Shown here: in pieces, positions 48,206 through 56,559 of the stretch
How the letters are laid out: each line of letters opens with the position of its first letter
Position numbering within the stretch: the stretch's first letter is position 1
Origin: an uncultured Lachnospiraceae bacterium
GTDB taxonomy: Bacteria; Bacillota; Clostridia; Lachnospirales; Lachnospiraceae
Assembly (NCBI GenBank): GCA_934309145.1
Contig: CAKRCW010000002.1
Span: forward strand, 274,818 to 338,817
Reading direction: 5' to 3'
Length of the DNA stretch: 64,000 bases
The notes under the pieces: model-generated
Seen by the model: only the letters and a program-made list of their open reading frames with translations
Told to the model about the DNA's origin: nothing
The model's database searches: none
Made by a program: the position numbers and the translations under genes

Positions 48206-49057
48206 TTATAACAGATTTGTTCTTGCTGACTGCTTTGCCTGAACTATGTTCACGAATAACAGCAGTAAAAATGATATAATAAGCATTACCAACGCTATAG
48301 CTGTCGCACTTGCGTAATCAACATAGCTGAGCTTCTGCATAATTACATATGAAATAACCTGTGTGTGCTCCTTGGCACTGTTGCCTGATATGTATATTAC
48401 ACTTCCATACTCTCCAATTCCTCTTGCAAACGCAAGACCAAATCCCGTAAGAAGCGCCGGTCTAAGCTCCGGTAATATAACTGATAAAAATGTTTTTCCA
48501 GGCGAAGCACCAAGCATGAATGCTGCCTCCTCGTACTGTCCATCCATTTTCTCAAGTACAGGCTGTACAGCTCTTACCACAAATGGTATTCCCACAAATA
48601 TAAGTGCTATAACAAGTCCTACCTTAGTGTATGCAACCTTTATTCCAATCTTTGCAAGCTGACTGCCAAAGAAGCCCGTCTCAGAGCAAAGCTTAGATAA
48701 TGTTATTCCGGCAACAGCGGTTGGAAGAGCAAATGGCAATTCTATAAATCCATCCAATATTCTCTTGCCTGGAAAATCATATTTTACAAGCGTCCACGCA
48801 ATTATTAATCCGAAGAAGATATTAATAACTGCTGCGATAAACGCACATCCTATGCTTGTTGCAAATGCATTTCTTACATTTTCCCTGCACAGAAGCTTTA
48901 TAAACTCTGAAGGTGATATCTTAAGCGAATACACCAGCACTGAAGCGAGTGGGATAAGAACTATAAGCGACAACATTGTTATTACAACTCCAAGTGTCAG
49001 ATGATATCCCGGTATAACTCTCGCCTTTTTTGCTTTTTTTCTGTATTTAGCACTCAT
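48206..49057 (-). CDS. cysT: Sulfate ABC transporter permease CysT
   Basis: The 283-residue protein has six hydrophobic helices and the EAA loop YEEAAFMLGASPGKTFLSVILP, followed by ARGIGEYGSVIYISGN, characteristic of CysT/CysU. It pairs with CysW. Confidence 0.92.
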   Translation of the reverse strand: MSAKYRKKAKKARVIPGYHLTLGVVITMLSLIVLIPLASVLVYSLKISPSEFIKLLCRENVRNAFATSIGCAFIAAVINIFFGLIIAWTLVKYDFPGKRILDGFIELPFALPTAVAGITLSKLCSETGFFGSQLAKIGIKVAYTKVGLVIALIFVGIPFVVRAVQPVLEKMDGQYEEAAFMLGASPGKTFLSVILPELRPALLTGFGLAFARGIGEYGSVIYISGNSAKEHTQVISYVIMQKLSYVDYASATAIALVMLIISFLLLLFVNIVQAKQSARTNLL

Positions 49058-49077
49058 ACAAGCCTCAACTCTCTCTA

Positions 49078-50076
49078 TCAGTCGTATATCTTGTCAAATA
49101 ACGCTCCGTCATCAAAATACTGCTCATAGGCATTGTCCCATCCGCCATAATCTTCAATGCTGTAAAGCTTTATCGACAAATCAAATTTATCTGCAAATTC
49201 CTGTAATATCTCATCATCAGATGGTCTGTATCCATAATTAGCTGCAAGCCTCTGTGCTTCATCGCTATACAGATATGACAGGTATCTCTTACTCACATCA
49301 TAAGTACCATTCATCCTTGCATTGTCATCAACTACCGCAACACTAGGCTGTGCCAGTATGCTTACCGAAGGATTAACTATCTCGTACTCATCTCCATAAG
49401 ACTCTGCTATTGTCAAAGCCTCATTCTCCCATGCTATAAGCACATCTCCCTTTTTGTTCTCAACAAAGGTTGTCGTAGAACCTCTCGCACCAGAATCCAT
49501 AACAGATACATTATGATATAACTCTGTCAAAAATTGATTCTGTGCAATCTCATCAGGGTAATTGGTTCTTGCGTAGCTAAGTGCCGCGAGAAAATTCCAG
49601 CAGGCACCACCACTGCTCTTAGGATCAGGTGTTATTACCTCTACATCTTCCTTTATCAAGTCATCCCAATCCTTTATCTGCTTAGGATTACCTTTTCTTA
49701 CAAGGAACACTATCGTTGAAGTGTATGGCGCTGATTCCTTGTCAAATTCATCAATCCAGCCCTCATCTATAAGTCCGGTTCTTTCTATCAGAGTTATGTC
49801 ATGCTCTAACGCAAGCGTTACCACATCTGCATTACAGCCCTCCACAACCGACCTCGCCTGACTTCCTGAACCGCCATGTGACTGTATAATCTGTACCTTC
49901 TCGCCATATGTATCAATGTAATACTGCTCGAACATCTCATTATACTGCTCATAGAATTCCCTGGTTGGATCATAGGATACATTTGTTATTCTTATTATTC
50001 CGTCATCCTTTTTGCCACATGCCGTAAGGCTTATCATAAACACGAGCATAATGGCGATAATCCTTTTTTTGTACAT
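49078..50076 (-). CDS. sbp: Sulfate-binding lipoprotein
   Basis: The 332-residue protein has a lipoprotein signal peptide (KKRIIAIMLVFMISLTACGK, lipobox LTAC). It also has the sulfate-binding protein motifs SYDPTREFYEQYNEMF, SHGGSGSQARSVVEG, and GGACWNFLAAL. It captures sulfate or thiosulfate outside the membrane and hands it to CysTWA. It lies 11 bases after cysK. Confidence 0.92.
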   Translation of the reverse strand: MYKKRIIAIMLVFMISLTACGKKDDGIIRITNVSYDPTREFYEQYNEMFEQYYIDTYGEKVQIIQSHGGSGSQARSVVEGCNADVVTLALEHDITLIERTGLIDEGWIDEFDKESAPYTSTIVFLVRKGNPKQIKDWDDLIKEDVEVITPDPKSSGGACWNFLAALSYARTNYPDEIAQNQFLTELYHNVSVMDSGARGSTTTFVENKKGDVLIAWENEALTIAESYGDEYEIVNPSVSILAQPSVAVVDDNARMNGTYDVSKRYLSYLYSDEAQRLAANYGYRPSDDEILQEFADKFDLSIKLYSIEDYGGWDNAYEQYFDDGALFDKIYD

Positions 50077-50087
50077 TCTTTTACCTT

Positions 50088-51017
50088 CTATATAAATAAT
50101 GAAGTTGATAAATATCTCTCCCCTGTGTCAGGAAGGAGAACAACTATTGTCTTTCCCTCGTTCTCAGGTCTCTTTGCAAGTTCAGTTGCCGCATAAAGTG
50201 CTGCTCCTGATGATATACCAACCAATACTCCGTCTGAATGTGCTACAGCTCTTGATGTCTCAAATGCTGCATCATTCTCAACAGGTATTATCTCATCTAA
50301 AATATCCATTCTAAGTACATCAGGAATAAATCCAGCTCCGATTCCCTGTATCTTATGTGGGCCCGGCTTACCTCCTGATAAAACAGGTGATGTTGCAGGC
50401 TCTACAGCAACAACCTTAACATCAGGATTCTTCTCCTTTAAGCCAAGTCCTGTACCTGTTACTGTTCCACCGGTTCCTACAGCAGAGACAAATATGTCTA
50501 CCTTACCATCTGTATCTCTCCAAATCTCCTCAGCTGTAGTTTTCTTATGTATTTCAGGATTTGCACCATTCTCAAACTGCTGTGGGATAAATGCATTTCC
50601 ATATTCCTCCTTAAGACTCTCTGCCTTAGCGATTGCACCCTTCATGCCTTCACGTCCCGGTGTAAGAACTATCTCAGCACCAAGTGCAGATACTATCTTT
50701 CTTCTCTCAACGCTCATTGTGTCAGGCATTGTAAGGATAAGATGTAAGTCCTTTGATGCACATACAAAAGCAAGTCCTATACCTGTATTTCCACTTGTAG
50801 GCTCGATTATAACTGTATCACTGTTAATCTTTCCATCCTTTATTCCCTGTTCTATCATTGCAAATGCTACTCTGTCCTTAACACTTCCAAGAGGATTGAA
50901 ATACTCAAGCTTAGCTACAATCTTAGCCTTAAGCTCATTTTCCTTCTCATAATTACTAAGCTCCAACAACGGAGTATTACCTATAAGCTCTGTCAACTGC
51001 TTTGCTATTTTTGCCAT
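50088..51017 (-). CDS. cysK: Cysteine synthase A
   Basis: The 309-residue PLP enzyme has ELIGNTPLLELSNY, the PLP lysine in NPLGSVKDRVAFAM, EPTSGNTGIGLAFV, and VGTGGTVTGTG. It makes cysteine from O-acetylserine and sulfide. It is the first gene of the long sulfur operon, so cysteine and homocysteine branches are co-expressed. ATG 51017 follows GGGAAGAG by 8 bases; the longer reading adds seven residues without SD support. Confidence 0.95.
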   Translation of the reverse strand: MAKIAKQLTELIGNTPLLELSNYEKENELKAKIVAKLEYFNPLGSVKDRVAFAMIEQGIKDGKINSDTVIIEPTSGNTGIGLAFVCASKDLHLILTMPDTMSVERRKIVSALGAEIVLTPGREGMKGAIAKAESLKEEYGNAFIPQQFENGANPEIHKKTTAEEIWRDTDGKVDIFVSAVGTGGTVTGTGLGLKEKNPDVKVVAVEPATSPVLSGGKPGPHKIQGIGAGFIPDVLRMDILDEIIPVENDAAFETSRAVAHSDGVLVGISSGAALYAATELAKRPENEGKTIVVLLPDTGERYLSTSLFI

Positions 51018-51079
51018 TTTATTCACTCTTCCCTTCATTCCCTAGTTTTCAAATAGGATTTGTATTTTTGTTTACAAAG

Positions 51080-51112
51080 AAGTTAGCACATAATTCCTAT
51101 TAAGTCAATAGG
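51080..51112 (-). promoter_or_regulatory. Promoter of the sulfur operon with an overlapping Rrf2/CymR-like operator
   Basis: On the minus strand TTGACT (51108-51103) and TAACTT (51085-51080) are 17 bases apart. The -35 lies inside the palindrome CCTATT-N5-AATAGG (51096-51112). Such sites in Firmicutes sulfur genes are bound by Rrf2-family CymR, so repression under cysteine-replete conditions is inferred. No SAM riboswitch or T-box is visible in the ~65-base leader. Confidence 0.7.
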
Positions 51113-51239
51113 TTTTTAGTATTTTATCAAAACTTTTAGTAAAATGTTGCCAAGCTGTGAAAAAACAGTTAAAATGGAGAAGTCGTTTGTTTTTTACGGA
51201 CAAACGTCTAAAATAACTTATATTATAAAGGAGAGGAAT

Positions 51240-52664
51240 ATGTGGAACGCTATTAACAACTTTTTGACAAGCGTGGATGATTTTGTTTGGGGTCCACCTC
51301 TTATGGTACTTATACTTGCCGGTGGTATTCTCCTCACAATCCGCATGGGAGTTCTTCAGATAAGAAAGCTTCCGCTGGCACTGAAATGGATGGTTAAGAA
51401 TGAGGAAGGCGGAGCCGGGGAGGTAACATCCTTCGGAGCTTTATGTACAGCATTATCTGCAACCATCGGAACCGGTAACATCGTCGGTGTTGCTACAGCT
51501 ATAGGTGCCGGAGGCCCTGGTGCATTATTCTGGATGATAGTTGCAGCATTCTTTGGTATGGCTACCAAGTATGCAGAGGGACTTCTCGCAGTTAAGTATC
51601 GTGTGGTTGACGAAGAAAATCACGCCCTTGGCGGACCTTTCTATTATATAGAAAAAGGTATGGGTTCTAAGTGGAAATGGCTTGCTAAGATATTTGCATT
51701 CTTCGGAATCTGCGTAGGACTTTTTGGAATAGGTACCTTTTCACAGGTAAACGGTATCTCTTCAGCAGTAAGCAACTTCTTTGATCCTAACGAGTCATGG
51801 TCAGTTGAAATTCCTGGAATCGGAACTTACTCATGGACAGTGGTTATCGCCTCACTTATCTTAAGTATATGTGTTGCATTAGTACTTATCGGTGGACTTA
51901 AGAGAATCGCAAGTGTATCACAGGTAGTAGTTCCATTTATGGCTATTATATATGTAATTTTATGTCTGGTTCTTCTCGTATGTAACTACAAGGAGATTCC
52001 GGATGCATTTGTAACAATATTCAAGGGTGCATTTAACCCTAAAGCCGTTACAGGCGGTGCAGTAGGTACTATAATCGTTGCTATGCAGAAGGGTGTAGCA
52101 AGAGGTATCTTCTCAAATGAGGCAGGTCTTGGTTCAGCACCTATCGCTGCCGCTGCTGCACAGACAAAGGAGCCTGTACGTCAGGGACTTGTTTCTATGA
52201 CAGGTACTTTTATTGACACTATTATTATATGTACTATGACAGGTTTATCTATCGTGCTTACAGGCGCATGGGAGGTTGACGGTCTTGAAGGTGTAGCAGT
52301 TACTACATATGCATTTAACAATGGAATTCCAATTCCTCATATAATATCTTCATTTTTGCTTATGCTCTGCCTTGTATTCTTTGCATTTACTACTATACTT
52401 GGCTGGGATTATTACTCAGAGAGATGTCTTGAGTACCTTACAGGTAAGAAGCATAAGTCAATTATGGTTTATAGATGGTTATATATCTTAGCAGTATTCA
52501 TCGGACCTTACATGACAGTTAAGGCTGTATGGACTATCGCCGATATCTTCAACGGCTTAATGGCAATTCCTAACATGATTGCAATATTTGCACTTAGCAG
52601 TGTTGTTGCAAAGGAGACCAGGGATTTCTTCAAGCGTCATAAGTCTGGGGAATATCAGGAGTAA
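51240..52664 (+). CDS. AGCS-family alanine or glycine:sodium symporter
   Basis: The 474-residue protein has about ten hydrophobic helices. It shows the family motif GALCTALSATIGTGNIVGVATA, then GMATKYAEGLLAVKYR and RGIFSNEAGLGSAPIAAAAA. It imports alanine or glycine with sodium. The start at 51240 is set by GGAGAGG directly upstream; the in-frame ATG at 51144 lacks a Shine-Dalgarno. A short imperfect copy of its 3' end (SGEYQE plus stop) reappears at 54770 and 54799. Confidence 0.93.
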   Translation: MWNAINNFLTSVDDFVWGPPLMVLILAGGILLTIRMGVLQIRKLPLALKWMVKNEEGGAGEVTSFGALCTALSATIGTGNIVGVATAIGAGGPGALFWMIVAAFFGMATKYAEGLLAVKYRVVDEENHALGGPFYYIEKGMGSKWKWLAKIFAFFGICVGLFGIGTFSQVNGISSAVSNFFDPNESWSVEIPGIGTYSWTVVIASLILSICVALVLIGGLKRIASVSQVVVPFMAIIYVILCLVLLVCNYKEIPDAFVTIFKGAFNPKAVTGGAVGTIIVAMQKGVARGIFSNEAGLGSAPIAAAAAQTKEPVRQGLVSMTGTFIDTIIICTMTGLSIVLTGAWEVDGLEGVAVTTYAFNNGIPIPHIISSFLLMLCLVFFAFTTILGWDYYSERCLEYLTGKKHKSIMVYRWLYILAVFIGPYMTVKAVWTIADIFNGLMAIPNMIAIFALSSVVAKETRDFFKRHKSGEYQE

Positions 52665-52944
52665 GCTGGTGTGATATTACGCTAGGAGATAATTATAGTG
52701 TGGGTACTTCGATGTGACTCATAATTAGTACACAAAATAAAAGCATTGAGCAAAACGACAATCCAGCGTACGCAAGCCATGGACGGCTTGCGAGCGTCAA
52801 TGCACATGGATGTGCGTTTGACGCGTTAGCGGACGGATAATATACGTTAATGCTCAATGCTTATTATTTTGTAGTGCTATTTATGTGGAACTAAGAAGTA
52901 CCCACACTATAATTATCTCCTGCCTAATATTTTACACCAGCTTA
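52662..52944. repeat. Family II palindromic element, copy A
   Basis: This is a ~283-bp near-palindrome. Outer arms begin TAAGCTGGTGT (the AGCS stop codon is the first TAA) and end ACACCAGCTTA. Inner arms are ATAATTATAGTGTGGGTACTT and its inverse. The centre holds two nested hairpins: GCAAGCC/GGCTTGC, and GCGTCAA/TTGACGC around GCACAT/ATGTGC. The same core recurs at 53966-54259 (inverted) and 54817-55081 (direct). It lies between the convergent ends of the symporter and Fic genes. Confidence 0.85.
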
Positions 52945-52958
52945 CTTATGGAATGCTT

Positions 52959-53849
52959 TTAATATGCAATCCTAAAATAATCCAAATATGCTTTATATTT
53001 ATCCTGTGCTGTCAGACAAGTATCTGTCAAATATCCTTTTTCATTATTCCATTCCTTCAGTCCGCGATAATAGAACATCTTCAAGTTATCCTCAATAATA
53101 AACGGAACAATATTGTATTTCAGACATTCCTTGAACATAATCAATCTTCCAACACGTCCATTTCCGTCCTGAAATGGATGAATACGTTCAAACTTCACAT
53201 GAAAATCCAATATATCTTCAAAAGTCTTTTCTTCTTTTCCGTTATACTCAGACAGCAAATTTTTCATTTTATCGGCAACTTCTTCCGGAAGTGCTGTAGC
53301 CTTTCCACCTACTTCATTTGGCATCTTTTTATAATCACCTACAGCAAACCAATCTTTTCGGGAATCACTGGTACCACTCTTCAAAGTCAAATGTAACTCT
53401 TTGATGAACCGCTCTGTCAGTGTTGCTCTTGCATGATCAATAATCATATCAATACAACGAAAATGATTTGCTGTTTCAATCACATCATCCACATTCAACA
53501 CCTCTTTTTCTACACCTATGGTATTGGTTTCAAAGATATATCTGGTCTGCTCATGTGTCAGACGGCTACCCTCAATATGATTAGAGTTATATGTTAAATC
53601 AATCTGTGTCTTATGATAAATTCCCCCAGAATATTTATCTAGTTTCTGTTCCTGCAAAATTTCCAGCAATGTAATCGGTTGTTCTTTCTTCTTGTTGGAG
53701 CGCTCAGGTTTTTCTGCATTTTCAGGAATTTTCCAGGTCTTACCGTTAAGGATTGCACCATTCACTCTTCCCTGAGCGCAATAATTTCTAACACTACGCT
53801 CTGATAGATTCCATTTCTTTGCTATTTCAGCAACTGAAAGGTATTTCAT
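52959..53849 (-). CDS. Fic-domain protein with N-terminal helix-turn-helix
   Basis: The 296-residue protein starts with an excisionase/MerR-like helix-turn-helix (LSVAEIAKKWNLSERSVRNYC, about residues 1-45). It carries a class II inhibitory motif SNHIEG (89-94) and a canonical Fic core HPFQDGNGRVGR (224-235, catalytic His224). Fic enzymes usually AMPylate proteins, and the N-terminal inhibitory helix keeps them off. The HTH suggests DNA binding or self-regulation. ATG 53849 follows GGAGG by 7 bases. It lies in an accessory island between two inverted copies of the family II element. Confidence 0.9.
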   Translation of the reverse strand: MKYLSVAEIAKKWNLSERSVRNYCAQGRVNGAILNGKTWKIPENAEKPERSNKKKEQPITLLEILQEQKLDKYSGGIYHKTQIDLTYNSNHIEGSRLTHEQTRYIFETNTIGVEKEVLNVDDVIETANHFRCIDMIIDHARATLTERFIKELHLTLKSGTSDSRKDWFAVGDYKKMPNEVGGKATALPEEVADKMKNLLSEYNGKEEKTFEDILDFHVKFERIHPFQDGNGRVGRLIMFKECLKYNIVPFIIEDNLKMFYYRGLKEWNNEKGYLTDTCLTAQDKYKAYLDYFRIAY

Positions 53850-53965
53850 CTTCCATCCTCCGTCATAAATCAAAAACATACTAAGCTTTTATTTAGTATA
53901 TCACATTATCGGCAAAATTTATACCAGATTTCTCTTTTGTTATTTCGTTTTTAGCCGATACAGGT

Positions 53966-54259
53966 GTCAGCAATAAGTCCGCATATATTACATGGGGGAT
54001 AATTATAGTGTGGGGGCTTCTTAGTTCCGTATAAATAGCACTACAAAATAATAAGCATTGAGCATTAACGTATATTATCCGTCCGCTAACGCGTCAAACG
54101 CACATCCATGTGCATTGACGCTCGCAAGCCGTCCATGGCTTGCGTACGCTGGATTGTCGTTTTGCTCAATGCTTTTATTTTGTGTACTAATTATGAGTCA
54201 CATCGAAGTACCCACACCATAATTATCCCCTGTGTAATATATGTAGGCTCACTGCTGAC
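53966..54259. repeat. Family II palindromic element, copy B (inverted)
   Basis: The core of copy A is present in reverse orientation (54030-54200). Inner arms GATAATTATAGTGTGGG and the inverse are shared, but the outer arms (GTCAGCA... and ...TGCTGAC, with CATATATTACA) are specific to this locus and less perfect. It separates the Fic gene from the type III toxin gene. Confidence 0.82.
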
Positions 54260-54265
54260 GTGCCT

Positions 54266-54547
54266 CTACTCTCTTAGCTCCTTTTCCATAATTTCTCTAA
54301 TCGCTTTTATATCTGTAAATGTCAGTTTAATTCCACGATTATACATAGCCAACACTTCATTCAGATTCTCTACAAGCAATTTATCCAGTTTTTTATGTAT
54401 TGTAATAGGTTTTTCTTGAATTGTATGAACATGGTCGAAATATTTTTCTGCTTGCGAACTTATTGGTATCATCCAATATAATTTTGTATTCTTTTTATCC
54501 TGAATGGCATAATAATGAGGACGATAATACCCCTGTCGTATCTTCAT
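54266..54547 (-). CDS. Type III toxin, CptIN/ToxN-like endoribonuclease, short
   Basis: The 93-residue protein starts MKIRQGYYRPHYYAIQDKK at 54547, behind AGAAAGG; the longer reading begins inside the antitoxin terminator and is rejected. The segment RPHYYAIQDKKNTKLYWMIP followed by SSQAEKYF resembles the N-terminal half of CptIN-family toxins as I remember them. The tail (KKLDKLLVENLNEVLAMYNRG) resembles their C-terminal helices. Known members are about 150-170 residues, so an internal part may be lost and activity is doubtful. The visible antitoxin repeats upstream are the strongest support for the call. Confidence 0.62.
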   Translation of the reverse strand: MKIRQGYYRPHYYAIQDKKNTKLYWMIPISSQAEKYFDHVHTIQEKPITIHKKLDKLLVENLNEVLAMYNRGIKLTFTDIKAIREIMEKELRE

Positions 54548-54568
54548 AAATCGCCTTTCTTCTGTGAT

Positions 54569-54598
54569 AAAATTCCCCATCAGCAAACACTGATGGGG
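54569..54598 (-). terminator. Terminator between type III antitoxin RNA and toxin gene
   Basis: On the minus strand CCCCATCAG (54598-54590) pairs with CTGATGGGG (54583-54575) around a six-base loop and is followed by AATTTT. Its position, 22 bases before the toxin ATG, is the standard type III arrangement that limits toxin expression by read-through. Confidence 0.85.
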
Positions 54599-54709
54599 AG
54601 CATTTACAAACTATACTATTTTTATCCCACCTGTATAGCAAGTGGCTTCATTTACAAACTGAATTATTTATATCCCGCACCATCAGCAAGCAGCAAACAT
54701 TTACTTCTA
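54569..54709 (-). ncRNA. Type III antitoxin RNA: two ~48-nt repeats and a partial third
   Basis: Reading the minus strand, the motif (AGTTTG)TAAATG recurs with starts near 54709, 54660 and 54612, a spacing of 49 and 48 bases. Each of the first two units continues to CTTGCT...GGTG(C/G)GGATA(T/A)AAATA. The third unit runs into the terminator hairpin. Tandem repeats of this size directly upstream of a terminator and a small toxin gene define type III systems, where the RNA units bind the toxin as pseudoknots. Confidence 0.75.
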
Positions 54710-54714
54710 TTTTT

Positions 54715-54743
54715 AATATATACATTATTATCAAAATAATCAA
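54715..54743 (-). promoter_or_regulatory. Promoter of the type III antitoxin RNA
   Basis: On the minus strand TTGATT (54743-54738) and TATATT (54720-54715) are 17 bases apart. The predicted start, around 54708, falls at the first antitoxin repeat. Confidence 0.7.
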
Positions 54744-54769
54744 TCTATTTTTTCAATTTTCATAAATAG

Positions 54770-54821
54770 GGGGAATATCAACAGTAAACTGGTGTGGAGA
54801 ATATCAAGAGTAAGCTGATAT
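54770..54821 (+). repeat. Two degenerate copies of the AGCS gene 3' end
   Basis: Bases 54770-54796 match 52647-52673 (last codons and stop of the symporter gene) at 24 of 27 positions. Bases 54799-54821 match the same tail at 20 of 23. They lead directly into copy C of the palindromic element, as the true gene end leads into copy A. Confidence 0.8.
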
Positions 54822-55081
54822 ATTGTTACGCTAGGGAATAATTATAGTGTGGGTACTTCTATGTGACTCATAATTAGTACACAAAATAAAAGCATTGAGC
54901 AAATCGACAATCCAGCGTACGCAAGCCACGGACGGCTTGCGAGCGTCAATGCACATGGATGTGCGTTTGACGCGTTAGCGGACGGATAATATACGTTAAT
55001 GCTCAATGCTTATTATTTTGTAGTGCTATTTATGCGGAACTAAGAAGTACCCACACTATAATTCTCCCCTAGCGTAATATC
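54817..55081. repeat. Family II palindromic element, copy C
   Basis: It is a direct-orientation repeat of copy A, with the same core and inner arms. Its outer arms GATAT...TTACGCTAGGG and CCCTAGCGTAATATC reach the stop codon of the MATE gene (55080-55082). Together with the duplicated AGCS tail it bounds the Fic/toxin island. Confidence 0.85.
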
Positions 55082-56423
55082 ATATCATCTTATTCCTGAC
55101 ATGCTCCATCTCATACGCCTTGGTAAATCTCTTATACATAACTGCTCCCGTAATCGTTGTCAAAACCTCTGTAACAGGGAAGGTGAGCCAGAAATATGTA
55201 AGTCCAAGCTTTGAGAACAGATATCCAAGCGGCACAAACAAAATTACTGTTCTTACAACTGTCAGCAGACTGCTTGTGACCGGCTTTCCTACCGCCTGAA
55301 AAAACACAGGGTAGATAAGTGAGGTTACCATTGGAATAAATCCGACTCCTATAATGTGGAAGCCCCACGCTCCGATATCTATTACACGCTGGTCTGATGT
55401 AAATACACCAAGCATCTGCGCCGGAATAAATTCAAAGCACAGCGTTCCTATAAACATAAGTGCCATTCCATATATAAGTGATGTTGATAAGGTTTTCTTA
55501 CATCTGTCAAAGCTCCCTGCCGCATAATTAAAGCTTAAAATCGGTACAATACAGGTCTGCAAGGAGCCGAGCGGAATAAAGAATATCGTCTGCCATTTGT
55601 AATAAAGTCCAAGTGCCGTTACAGCCTGATCTGAAAAGCCTGCAAGTATCAGATTTAAGCCAAGTATATAAAATGTATATGCAGACTGCATAAGGATGTT
55701 CGGTATTCCCATCTTATATATCTTTGCAAGTCCTCTGCCATACACATTTATGGATGGTGAACGTCTGTAACCTCTTTTCATAACTATAAGTGCAGCCACT
55801 ATCTGACCTACAACGGTAGCTATAGCAGCTCCGGCAATTCCCATAGCAGGAATATGAAACATACCAAATATAAGTATGGGATCTAATATAATATTCGTTA
55901 TAGCACCCAATATCTGTGCATACATAGGTGTTTTCATGTCACCATCTGCCTGAAGCACCTTTGTCCATATGCTCTCCGCAAATAATCCTATACTGAACAC
56001 GGACACTATTCGTCCGTATGTAATAACCTTATCTATAACTTCAACTGAGTCTGTTGACATTCTTGCATACGCAGGCATTGCAATGTAGCACACAAGTGCA
56101 AACAAAAACCACAGCACAATAGCAAGCGGTGTTCCTATTCCCGCAATATCCCTCGCTTTCTTCTCCTCACCAAGTCCCATGTAATGAGCAATACATGTAT
56201 TTATACCAACTCCAGTTCCAACAGCAATCGCTATCATAAGCAGTTGTATGGGATATATGATTGAGAGAGCTGTAAGCCCACTCTCAGAGTTTTTTCCTAC
56301 AAAGAAGCTGTCTACTATATTGTATAAAGCCTGAATAAGCTGTGCCAGCATTACAGGCGGTGCTATTTTAATTAAGATTTTGCTTATTTTCTCCGTTCCA
56401 AAAAAGGAAGAATCCTGTGTCAT
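55080..56423 (-). CDS. MATE-family efflux transporter
   Basis: The 447-residue protein has about 12 hydrophobic helices in two halves. It shows the MATE pattern near the N terminus (PPVMLAQLIQALYNIVDSFFVG) and its repeat SIGLFAESIWTKVLQADGDMKTP. It should export cationic drugs or metabolites using Na+ or H+; the substrate is unknown. Its stop codon lies within the outer arm of palindromic copy C. Confidence 0.9.
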   Translation of the reverse strand: MTQDSSFFGTEKISKILIKIAPPVMLAQLIQALYNIVDSFFVGKNSESGLTALSIIYPIQLLMIAIAVGTGVGINTCIAHYMGLGEEKKARDIAGIGTPLAIVLWFLFALVCYIAMPAYARMSTDSVEVIDKVITYGRIVSVFSIGLFAESIWTKVLQADGDMKTPMYAQILGAITNIILDPILIFGMFHIPAMGIAGAAIATVVGQIVAALIVMKRGYRRSPSINVYGRGLAKIYKMGIPNILMQSAYTFYILGLNLILAGFSDQAVTALGLYYKWQTIFFIPLGSLQTCIVPILSFNYAAGSFDRCKKTLSTSLIYGMALMFIGTLCFEFIPAQMLGVFTSDQRVIDIGAWGFHIIGVGFIPMVTSLIYPVFFQAVGKPVTSSLLTVVRTVILFVPLGYLFSKLGLTYFWLTFPVTEVLTTITGAVMYKRFTKAYEMEHVRNKMI

Positions 56424-56559
56424 TTTATATTTTCGTCTCCATTATAATTCATTGTCTGTATGTCGATTTGTAAATATATACATAACAAACCTTATTCCAT
56501 CAGCAAGCATATTATAATTACATTTGCAGATAATGTCCATAAAAGATGATTATAAAAAT

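Noticed and set aside
51018..51079. SAM riboswitch or T-box in front of cysK
   Set aside because: The leader is about 65 bases and contains no recognisable aptamer; the operator palindrome explains regulation better.
54550..54720. CRISPR-like array
   Set aside because: The ~48-base repeats are degenerate, contiguous without spacers and end in a terminator before a toxin gene, which fits a type III antitoxin, not CRISPR.
52640..55090. Composite transposon with insertion-sequence ends
   Set aside because: The flanking repeats contain no transposase frame, so an insertion-sequence transposon in the usual sense is not supported; the island is described by its direct repeats instead.
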